Notes under the pieces: generated by a model
Seen by the model: the letters and a program-made list of their open reading frames with translations, nothing else
Database searches by the model: none
Told to the model about the DNA's origin: nothing
NCBI GenBank assembly: GCA_951394405.1
Contig: OX596340.1
Location: forward strand, 2,728,001-2,792,000
Direction of reading: 5' to 3'
From: Coprinellus micaceus
Lineage: Eukaryota; Basidiomycota; Agaricomycetes; Agaricales; Psathyrellaceae
Length of the DNA: 64,000 nt
Shown here: in pieces, positions 35,276 to 45,257 of the stretch
How positions within the stretch are numbered: position 1 is the stretch's first letter
Layout: each line of letters starts with the position of its first letter
Program-made: the position numbers and the translations under genes

Positions 35276-36680
35276 CTAGAACCTCCTCTTCCGACTCGTG
35301 CCATGCCTCGTATGCCCCCTCCTCGCCCTCCCCTCCTCCCTCTCCACAACCTCCCGCTTCGCAGGGGCCGTAGCAATCGCCTTCGGACACGGACACTCCT
35401 CCACCACTGCCCTTCCCTCCAACTCCACATTCACGTTCGCATTTCGGTACACCAACGCATGCGTTGGACTGGCATGATTAACCGTACTCGCCCCACTCCC
35501 CGTCTCACTCCCCCCCTTCACCGTCGACCTATCCGCCCTGTGCGTCCCCACCTCCCCAAAGCAACAGGCTGCTAGCGGCCGGGTTTATCCTTCCTAAACC
35601 AACCCTACCGCAACTCCAATCGCTCCGAGGATGAAACCGACGAACCACGCCCACCTCGACCGCCCGAGATTGAGTTGTCGGAGCCATACGCGCCTCCCTT
35701 CCCAGTCAACTTCTCCTCGAGGTGCGGAGCCATCGAAAAGTGGGGCCAGAATTCGTCTCCTTTCTCTTCCCGTCGTTGAACCAGCACGCCCTCTGGATTC
35801 GATATCAGCACGGGATCGGCTGCGCTCCTCGTCCCACTTCACCCCTGCCCCCCCTTCTCAGTGGGGAGAGGGAACAACTGCTCGAAGGGACAGCAAAGAC
35901 CAGGATACTCGGGCTAATTGGGAGAGCGAGGGAGGCGAAGGTCATCCCTCTGAGCCTTGCTCCGAGGGGGTGGATGATCGGACCGCGCGGGGATGAGAGC
36001 ATGCTATGGAGGAGTTCGGGAGTAGGAGAGGTCTGCAGAAGGAGTTGTTGCTCCTGCTGGCGATGCTGTCGTTCGAGCTTGGCGGTGCGGCATGGGTTGG
36101 AGCATGAAGCGGATGGGGGCGGGGATGGGTTGTCTACGCCGTTGCTGGAGCCGGGGTTAGGCATCCGAGGATCTGTAGAACCTCGCATCTCATGCTGAGG
36201 GTCGGCGGGATTGTCGAACGGCGAACGTTGTCGCGACTGAGACTCGAAAAGGTCCGACCCTTCAGACGGCGCGCGGTATTTGACGCCGAGCATTGAGACA
36301 GTCGGGCTGCGTAACCCGGCTGTAAGGTTTCGCCGATGGCGGAAAGGGAGGCGAGTTCGGCGTGCAAGGGGTGTTGATGTGGATCTCTGCTACGAGTGCA
36401 AATGCTCGCGTGCCCTCCTCCTTTCTATGGGTGAGGCGGCGACCCCGAGCTCGCGTTATTCCCTGCGTTCCTCCTCGCCTGCTCTGCCTTCCGTTTCCGG
36501 TCACACGCCCCCTCCTCGTTCGAGTCGCCGTCCCTGTCGCAATCCATGGGAGAAGACTCATACGGATACCACCGATGCCCCTGTTGCGTGGTGTAGTGGA
36601 GACGGCGGATGTTGCGCGGGCTCAGGAGGGCCGGTGGATGGGTGTCATCGCTGTGGGAAAAGGGGTTAGGGATTGTTCGG
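35276..36680 (-). pseudogene. relic of cassette membrane-protein gene (copy E)
   Basis: The C-terminus ends RHGTSRKRRF with the stop at 35276. A possible membrane segment (WAWFVGFILGAIGVAVGLV) ends at a premature stop at 35594. Upstream minus-strand words are KWDEERS, SPSILVFAVPSSS, SPFDNPAD and MLGVKYRAPSEGSD (36293), with an N-terminal part near 36,650. Frame changes occur between most of these blocks. The 683-bp DNA element at 36852 lies just beyond its 5' side. Confidence 0.55.
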
Positions 36681-36851
36681 ACATAAGGGTGGTTTCTGTA
36701 GGGGAGAAGGGAACGAGAAGAGGGAGAGTCAAGGGGAGAGCGAAGAAACGAGAAAGGGGGGATAGAGGTAACAATGAGGGAGACATGGCGTGGAAGGGAG
36801 GTGGAAGATCGACGGTGTGGTCGCGTGGGAGGCGGCCGTGGCTGGGTGTGG

Positions 36852-37534
36852 AGGACCCCCCAATACGCCTAGCTAACCCCGATCTTCATGCGACGAAAAT
36901 GAGCCGAAAAAATGGCTCAGCCCCGAGACTTATGTGACGAATTTTGATTAATGACCGACCCCCCTCTGATATATATGTGACGTTTTTGGGTCCGTCGCCA
37001 GCGACCTCTGATCTTTATGCGCCGAAAGCAGGAGGTCGGGTCGACCATCGCAGGGCGGCTGCGAGTTCAGATTTCGACCGTGGCTGCTAGATGGGCTGCT
37101 TTGGGCTGCAATAAAGGTTGACCCTGTGGCGGCTTTCTCCAAGAGGGTGAAACGTGATTCGGTTGGGTATGGAATGGAGAGCGCGACACGATTCCCTCAG
37201 CGATTCGGCGGGATGTGGTGAATCCGAGTGCGACGATTAGTTCTTTTGCTTCCCCCAGTGTCTATATTTCATCCTTCTCATTAGATCGTTGCATTTGAAT
37301 TCGTAGTGTGTTATAGTCGTGTCATTATACTCCTTTTCTCTCCCTTCCGACGACTTTTCGCCTTTATGCGGCGAATGCGGTACCCGTAGACGTCCGGTCA
37401 AACATGCGACGAAAAGTGTGCCGAACCCCGAGGTCCCGATACTTATGCGACGAAATTCCCAAAAGTGGTCATGACGAATTTTGACGATTTTGGGACTTAA
37501 AGATCGGGGTAAGCTAGGCATATAGGGGGGTCCT
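36852..37534. mobile_element. 683-bp non-autonomous DNA transposon, 8-bp target duplication
   Basis: The ends are 34-bp inverted repeats (left AGGACCCCCCAATACGCCTA, right reverse complement AGGACCCCCCTATATGCCTA) with about 31 matches. The flanking 8-bp duplication is GGGTGTGG on both sides. The homologous site in cassette F (near 44,485) is uninterrupted, so this is an insertion after the cassettes duplicated. The interior has no transposase frame, but TATGCGACGAAA-like motifs recur on both strands near both ends. An 8-bp duplication suggests hAT-type transposition; the termini are not a textbook hAT end. Confidence 0.85.
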
Positions 37535-39284
37535 GGGTGTGGCTGATTGGCAAGGGTCGGAGGGCGGGATGACGACAGCGAAGAACAAGCGGGAAGGAGG
37601 CTCACGCGGGAATGATGAAGCAGGGTCGCGGAAGAGAGGTGGCACGAACGAAGGAGAAGAGGGGACCACCTACTCACCATATGCACGTCCCCTCGCTTGC
37701 TACTCCCACCTAGGGTGGAGAAGCGTGGCTCTCAGGAACGTCACTCCCGCCCTCGAGTTCGTTGGGTCCAGCGCTTGAATTGATTTCGAGAGGTCGTACA
37801 GCGCTGTGGAGTCCCCTAGAGCTTGGCTAGGGGGGGAGCAGCAGAAGGGATTTCGTAAGGCCCATCCTTGGAGAGAGGTCTTCCTAGAGCGATAGCAGAT
37901 ATCGAGCGTGAGGACAACGTTGTAGAGAGACGGGGTTCGCGCGTGACATCATCCTGATTGCTTGAATGTTTGGCAACCAAGGTCAAGCACAAATATCGGA
38001 ATTTGCCGAAATCGACGAGTTCCATAGTTTTGCAGTGTTTTGCGGAAAACCTTCGCCTCCTCTCATGATCGATGTGCAAGGGTGTACTCTGTCATCTCAT
38101 TGACGCACAGACCCTGCAAACCGTGAACGACTTCAGCACCGATTGCCCAGGCCGACGCATTCAAATCCTGATCGGAGCGGACGCCCTTGATCATGAAGCC
38201 AGAAGGTTTGCCCAGTTCATCTCGTTCTCTTTCAGGAAGGGGCCCGTCATAAAGGAGGAATGAGAACGAAGGATGATTACTTACTCTCAAGAGCTTGCGG
38301 TTCTCAACAGACACGCATTCAGAGTCTGCGTTCATACATATCTCGCCAAGTGATCTTCATCCCAGTTCGATATCCCACACACCCACCCCTGTTTTGGAGG
38401 GGTTCTCAGTAACGACACCTGTCCCGAATGGTAAAGCTTCAAGCTCTCGATGAACTGGAGCGCTTTTGATATGAGACAAGCTCATTGATCCTGTGGATTC
38501 TGAATTCCTCGCCTTGGTGGTAGAAGTCAAGGCTTCCACCGCACCACACGCTGATTGACTCGACGCGCCCTCACATAGCTCCGTTCACGTCGCGGTCACT
38601 ACTGTTCAGATCCTCTTCGGGAAGAATGCAAATCAACTTTCTATGCCAACCCCGCGTCCCCGGGAGGTTCCCTCAGCTGGTCCGCTGTCACTTCTGCAGC
38701 GGGTGTGTATCCGTTGTTGCTTTGCATTTAGACCATCGCGGTTGTCCCTTGGTGGTTCAAACAGACGCCGGGGCCATCTCCCATAAAGAACAAAACACTC
38801 ACGTTGGACACGTCTATGCAGCGCTTGAAAATGGGCGTTTCACTCGGGGATTCCTTCACGCGATTGGACACTCTCCAAGCCATATTTCTCGATTATTTCT
38901 GCAAGACAAGTAGTTGTGACATCCTTTCAGCGTTCCCTTCCCCAAAGCATCTTCCAAGGGGACTGTCCTGTACCTATCCTGGTAACGCATCTCTCCACCG
39001 TTGGTACTTTCATCGCCCGGCGTCTCCGGACTGACGCACACCAAATATCACATTAAGCGCCCAATGTGACGGAGGCGGTGTCTGACCAATCTAATCACGC
39101 ACAGCCCACTACGCCCCGCAAACGCCATCGCCGCGTGCATGCAACATGTCACAGAGGGGTGGTCTAGGGTTGTCACCCTTCTTACCTTCCCCCACCACCT
39201 CGCCCCGTCTCATCCAGTTTCGTCCATCCATATCCCTCCACAGTCGCCCCTCGGATCCCTATTCCCCGGGGCAGGTGTCTTCGT
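37535..39284. other. cassette E to F intergenic region
   Basis: No gene supported. Contains conserved TGACATCA (37944-37951), AAATATCGGAATTTGCCGAAATCGACGAG (from 37991), and the promoter element of gene F. The last 150 bp before the ATG are CT-rich and closely match cassette E. Confidence 0.5.
39047..39070 (+). promoter_or_regulatory. inverted-repeat promoter element, NACHT gene F
   Basis: ATCACATT, AAGCGCCC, AATGTGAC: seven of eight arm positions pair. It starts 238 bp before the ATG and is followed by GGAGGCGGTGTCT, as in copies D and E. Confidence 0.65.
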
Positions 39285-41492
39285 ATGAGTGATCGAGCTG
39301 AGGACGGGGAAGGTGTACCAGTCCGGGTCAACGTACATAACAAGTTGGATTATTCAAGGCACGATAATTCACGCCGTCATCGTGGCGATAACTATAACAA
39401 CTGTGCGTTTTTGAACTCAAATACTTCTGAGGTTGCAGACTGAAGAGTCCACGAGCAGGCGCAATTAGCCATTACCATGGACCGAGCACCAGCGTGGGGT
39501 CTCCCAGACACCCCCAAGATCGTCAGTACTCCCTTCTACACCACGTTTCGGCTCGTATCCCATGAGACTGACAAAGGCTTCTTTTCAACAGGCCTCGAGG
39601 AGTACGTCTCGAAAGGAGCCGCCCACGACTCGGCCGAGCGGGGAACTGACGCCCCCAAGTGCTTCCCAGAAACGAGGGAAGCTGTGCAGGACGAAATGTT
39701 AAGTCATATCGACCGCGGGGAAGCGAAGGTCGTGTGGCTTTCGGGACCTGCAGGCGCAGGGAAGACGGCGATAATGGGATCGATTGCCGACGAATGTCAT
39801 GCAAGAGGATGGCTCGCAGGGAGTTTCTTCTTCTCTACGTCCGCGATGAAGGTCGACCGGTGCTCAAAGCGATATCTCATTCCGACCTTCGCGTACCACC
39901 TCCTACATCTCGACATTCCTGGTCTCCGAGAGGCAATCCTTTCGTCTATTGAGGCCAACCCATGGGTATTCGACAAGCAGCTGTCCCAGCAACTTGAAAT
40001 CCTCATCCTCGCGCCGATTCGTGAACTCCGGAAGACGGCCGGTGGATCAGTGTGGCCCAAGGTGGTTCTCATTGATGGTGTGGATGAGTGCGCAGCCAAC
40101 GAGGGACGGGAGTACAAGACAGAGCATGAGCGCCAGATATCGAAGGAGGAAAACCATCGGGAGGTTCTATCGGTTCTCGTGCGCGCCTCTAACGATCCGG
40201 CGTTCCCGTTCCACATCATTATCGCCAGCAGGCCCGAGCTCCCTATCGAGGCATACTTCTCCTCTCTGCCCTTGGGGAAGCTCAAAAAGATCTTCCTTGA
40301 TACCAAATACAGTCCCGAGGCTGACATGGAGCTGTACGCTCGGGCGATGTTGAGCCAGATTGGGATCAATTGTAGACTGCCGGAGAACTGGTACGCTCAA
40401 GCTGGCCAGGCACTGGGAATTGAGGATCTGCCTCAATATTGGGCTCAAGAAGCATCTGAACAATTTGTGTATGTGGCCACGGTCATTCGCTACGTCCAAG
40501 GCAGGCCTGGGACTCCTCACAAGCGACTCGAGCGCGCGCTCAACTGGCGGCGAAGCAACTCGTCCGAGCCGTTCGCGGCTTTGGACGCCCTATACAGTGG
40601 TATTATCCAGACCAGCCCCGAACCAATGTTGGCTGTGAAGTGGATAAGGACAGCCTTGGTCTATAACAACAATATCATGAATCCACCGGGCGCCTGGTAC
40701 ACAAGTGCACTCTTGGAGACTTCGCTTAGAGAAACGGGATATCTCCTGGGTCCTCTGTCTTCTCTGATTCGCATTGTGAACAAGGACGGCAAACCCGACT
40801 TCCACCTTTACCATAAGTCACTCTCCGACTTTCTCGAGGACCCACAACGCAGTGGCGACCTTCACATTCCTCACAACGAACTCGCCGCCTTTCAATCTGG
40901 TAGGTACTCGGTGGTGCTCAAAAGTGCGTACCCTACGCGTGGCCGTATTTTTGCCGCCAATATAGCTGACTTGGGAACAGATAGAGGACCCCAGGTCCCG
41001 CTCCCAGCTGACTGTACCTTGGACATGTTCCTGGGGCAATTTTGCTTTTTCTTAACGATTCCCAGCTGGTTCCCACCAACTCACGGTCATCGCCACGACA
41101 CTAGTGACGTCGATTGGTGGCTTGCACATCATCATCTTGCACAAGATGCCCCTTCGAGAGCCATCGAAGCCTTCGGGCTCGTGCATCTAAAAGTGTGTAC
41201 CATCCCCCTTCTCATAAGCCCCTCCCAATTAAGCATGCTCCAGTGTCGCTGGTATGCCTGCCGCCCAGCTTGCAAGGTGTGGAGGGGGAGCATTCTGCGG
41301 TTTGCCAAGGAGAAGGGCTGGCGTGTGCCGACAGCGCTGGAGATTCACCGGGACCTGTTCAAGCCAATCCCAAGGTACTATGATGATCTTCAGAAGATGG
41401 GTCTCGCCGAGATGTTGGGCCCGCCAGACTACATCTCTCGAAGGAGAGCATATCGCTTGGAGCGATTGGAGGAACAAAGATCGGGCTCATGA
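39285..41492 (+). CDS. NACHT-domain (STAND NTPase) protein, copy F
   Basis: Five exons: 39285-39402, 39459-39521, 39592-40923, 40981-41192, 41244-41492; 657 residues. Walker A is at 112-119; Walker B is IDGVDE with D222, D225 and E226. Introns 3 (57 nt) and 4 (51 nt) are both multiples of three without stops, so this copy reads continuously from exon 3 to the final stop whether or not they are spliced. It is the only copy with that property. The segment after SRPE (ELPIEAYFSSLPLGKLKKIFLD region) is unlike the other copies. An ATG at 39477 is in frame with exon 3 only if intron 2 is kept, and is not used here. Confidence 0.87.
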
Positions 41493-42817
41493 TCGACCTG
41501 CGAACTACGGTAATGATCGTCGCTTTAATTTATTATTTGCACCCCTTTTCTCTTTCCACACCCTTTCCTCGTGGTACCAGACTGTACTTCCAAGTGATCC
41601 TACCATTTTCAAGGACTTCCCTCTTCCCTCTGCAATATCTACCACTTTATATACCCGGTTACTCCCCCGAATTCCAAGAACATTGTGTTTCGGGGTGCTC
41701 GGAACCTCGACGGCATTGTAATTGCCGACTGGCGTCGAGCCACAATTAAGCATCGCAGAGGAGTTCTCGCATCAATACCAAAACTACTGTATCTAGGTCG
41801 GTGTACCAGGTCGATTGCGAGTGAGCCGGCTCATACGTGGTTCAAGAAATCAAATGTGAGTCTCATCAGTTTATCATCTCAAGCTCGGCGAACCTGTCTT
41901 TACTTCATTACCTCGCCGAATGCCTCCACCTCTCACCACATAGACTCGATAGCAATATCCCCTCGTCCCATACATACTTACCCATACACAAGACACCGAT
42001 CTTCCCGCAAACACATCCGGGGATCCAGAAACGAATTCGATTCCATTCCGACGACTTCCACTTCCACACGGCACAGATAACACAAAGATCGAAAAAAACA
42101 GAGACAAGGAAACGAGACAGAGATAAACGAGATGAGAGATAGATGTAAAAGAGCGGACGGGACTCGATGATCCCACTAATGACACAGGTTGTAGAGAGAG
42201 AGAGAGCGATGAGGAAAGGATACCGGGGGACGAAGCGATGAGATAAACGGGACGGTGAGATGAACAAGACGGGGAGAGGTAAACGAGAGATGGGGGAACG
42301 GGGGTACGAGCAAAGGGGGGTGAACGTTAACGGGATAAGGAAAATGACATTAAGGCGTTAACCGAGAAGAAACTGAAAGGGATGAGTAACAAGGAAGCAC
42401 TCGTAAATTGACGTACACTATATCGAAGCACCTGTGAACGGGTGGCGGTGAGGAGGGAAAGAAGGGGAGAAGAGAAGGGGTAGGTATCGATACGATAAAA
42501 CAATTCGATAAACCAAACGATAATTGGTCGTAGAGATTTTGCGAGCGATAAGGTGAACGGTGTTGGCATCGAGGAGACCGTCGGCGGAGCGGCGTATGAC
42601 GACAGCGAAGGGTACGGAAATACCAAGATCATTGGGTCGAGGAGGGAGATCGAAGGACGTAGGAACGGGGAAACGAGAGGAAATGAAACAAGGAGGGAGA
42701 AGGTAAGAGCGCGATAAATGAACAATAAATAACTTTGAGGGGGGGGGGGACAAAGTCGTGCGTAAACGGCACATCGAGTCGAGAAGCCAACACAAATAAG
42801 ATGCCGACCACACTCGC
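41493..42817. other. cassette F spacer
   Basis: No gene supported. Conserved NACHT 3' flank at 41540-41720; a block near 42,020 (GGGGATCCAGAAACGAATTC) shared with cassettes D and E; then GTACACTATATCGAAG at about 42411 and TCGTAGAGATTTTGCGAG near 42528, both present in other cassettes. Confidence 0.5.
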
Positions 42818-44307
42818 CTAGAACCTCCTCTTGCGACTCGTACTCTGCCTGACATGCTCCCTCCTCGCCCTATCCTCATCCCTCCCCACAGGCTCCGTCG
42901 CAGTCGCAGTCGCCTTCGGACACGGACTCTCCTCCCCCACTCCCCTCCCTTCTACCCCCATATCCACATTCCGATACACCAACACAGGCGTGATAACAGC
43001 GTCCGCCCACCCCCTCGCATCAATCGTATGCGTTGGACTAACATGCTTCACCGTACTCGCCCCACTCCCCCCCGCCGTCCCCCCACTCCCCTTCACACTA
43101 GTAACCCCATCCGCCTTCTGCGTCCCCACCTCCCCACTCAACACCACAGGCCGCTGATGGTCCGGCTTATCCTTCGTAAAATACACTCCCAGCCCCACCG
43201 CCGCCCCAATTGCCCCAAGTAAGATGAGCCCAATAACCCACACCCACTTGGATAAGCGGTTCGTCCCGGACTGAGTCTTGCGGAGCCACACGCTCCCTTT
43301 GCCCTTCCCAGGCGCCTTCTCCTCATCATCCCCCTTCTCTCCCCTCCTCGGGAGCAACGCATCCTCCGTATTACTCCTCATTATCGGCTTCCTAGGAATC
43401 GGCTGGGCGCTCTCGTCCCACTTCACCCCCGGACCTCCCTTCTCACCAGGTCCAGGCGAACTACTGTTACCTGTCGGGACCGCAAAGACCGGCATAATCG
43501 GCGTAATGGCTGGAGACAACGGTGCTGAAGTTGTACCCCTGAACGTGGCTCCAGGCGGGGATGTGGTAGGACTGTGAAGAGACTAGAGCGTACCCCCAGG
43601 CAAATGCGGGGGAAGGAGACGTGTGTTGAGACCCAAATTAGGAGGGGACCCGCGGAACCCGGTCGTGATAGTGCGGTTCGAGTCTTGCGGTGCGGCATGG
43701 GTTGGGGCATGCCTCGGATAGGCGCTGGCATCGGGGGTCCCGCTGTTGTTGCCGTTGAGGGTGAGGCATCCTAGGCCTGGGGGTTGTCGAACAGCGATCG
43801 CCTGTGCAATCGTTGAGAAGGTTTGAATGGGGTTGCTCCTCCAGACCCAGACGGCGCGGGGTACTTGACACCGAGCGTCGTGATGGTGGGAGCTGCGTAG
43901 CCGCTTGGACACCTCGATGGTTTTTGGCGAGGATGGAGGGGGAGACGGGGAGGCAAGTTCGGTGGGGAAGGTGTGTCGGCATGGATCGCAGCTGCGAGGG
44001 CGGCCGTTCTCGAGTTCCCTCCTCTTCCCTTCGAAGGATCAGGCGACGACCCCGACCCAGAGCCCGCATTGCTCGCCGAGTTCCTCCTCGCCTACTCAGC
44101 CCTGCATGTCTGCTCATACGCCTCATCGTCGTGGCAATCCGAGTCCATGGTGAGGAGACCCATGCCGATGCTGTCGCTATTGCGTGAGGCCGTTGAGACG
44201 GCGGATGTTGGCCCGGTGGAGGGAGAGGGAGGGCCGTTGGCGGTCGGGTGGGCGTCGTAGCTGTGGGTGAATGGGTTAGGGATTGGTTCGGTTTTGGAGG
44301 GGGGCAT
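42818..44307 (-). pseudogene. relic of cassette membrane-protein gene, best-preserved copy (F)
   Basis: The N-terminal part (start 44307) reads MPPSKTEPIPNPFTHSYDAH, then Pro/Ser-rich cytosolic-type sequence. It is broken by two in-frame stops (44094-44092 and 43773-43771) and a frame change. The C-terminal part is open for 233 codons (43519-42818): VFAVPTG, GVKWDE, PIPRKPIMR, one strong membrane segment encoded at 43246-43178 (KWVWVIGLILLGAIGAAVGL), KHVSPTHTIDARG, SPCPK, and the end STSRKRRF. The ancestor was probably a single-pass membrane protein of about 500 residues. I do not recognise the family. One apparent break could be an unrecognised intron. Confidence 0.6.
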
Positions 44308-45257
44308 GGGGAGATGAAGGGGTAGGGGAGAAGAGAAGGAGAAGGGGACGAATCAAAGGGAGAACGAAGGAAGAATAGGGGAGGTGGGTGGACGTGGTGG
44401 TGGAGAAGAGAATACATTGATGAGGCGCAGGGTGAAGGGGAGGTCGAAGATCGACGGCGTGGAGCGGGAGGTGGCCGTTGCTGGGCGTGGCTGATTGGCG
44501 AAGTTGAAGGGCGGGATGACGACAGTGAAGAAGCGGGAAGGGGGATCAAGCGGAATGATGAAGCAGGGTCGACAATGAGGAAGGGGGGCGGTTCGAACAA
44601 GCAAAAGGACACTCACACATCATATACACTCGTCCTCTTATTTGGGTTATCCGGCTTGGGTGGAGGAGCGCCGCCGTTCGTGCCTACGTAGTATGAGTCG
44701 GGGGTGTCTGCGAAGGGAGGCTTGCCGGCGAGTGGGAGTGCCCTGACTGTCCAGGGATTCGTTGGTTCTTCGGTTCGTTGAAGAGGTAGACCATGCTTGG
44801 ATGGAGGAGCGGAGCCGTCGAGGGGTGGTTACCATCACGCGTCTTTCGCTTCGCTGTACAGTTGGGCTCTTCTATCGCAAAGGAAGGCTCTTGGGCGGGT
44901 GGAACGCTACATCTCCATGCGTGTATCTTGGTGCCAAGTTCGGGTTGGACATGCTCGACCAGTAGAGAGCAATCTTCAGCCGGAGACCTCCATCCAGGTT
45001 TGCAGTTGAACCCTAAGGATTGAGGAAGGAAGGGCTAGAGCGTTCGTTGTTCCCCTCAAAGCGAGGATAAGGTTCGAGCATGAGGACGACGTCGGGGATG
45101 AATTAGAAGAGGCTGGTGACATCTGGGGGCAACCGCTGAACGTATCCTTGTCCCATCACAACACAACGTCTTGCTGAACTCCCACAACACGTCTTGAAGA
45201 TTACGCCATCACCTACCATATATGGGTGAGCCCTCACTCTGGATTTGTCTATGGCCG
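44308..45257. other. right end of the cassette array
   Basis: Continues the pattern of a cassette 5' flank (GGGTTATCCGGCTTGGGTGGAGGAGCGCC near 44,643; GGTGACATCTGG at about 45115) but stops before any promoter element or further NACHT gene. Sequence similarity to the cassettes ends between about 45,130 and 45,240, where the satellite begins. No gene supported. Confidence 0.5.

Noticed and set aside
43638..44612. 324-codon minus-strand frame rich in Pro, Ser and Arg
   Set aside because: It is in a different frame from the conserved words (NPFTHSYD, GVKYPAPSG) shared with other cassettes and extends beyond their N-terminal boundary.
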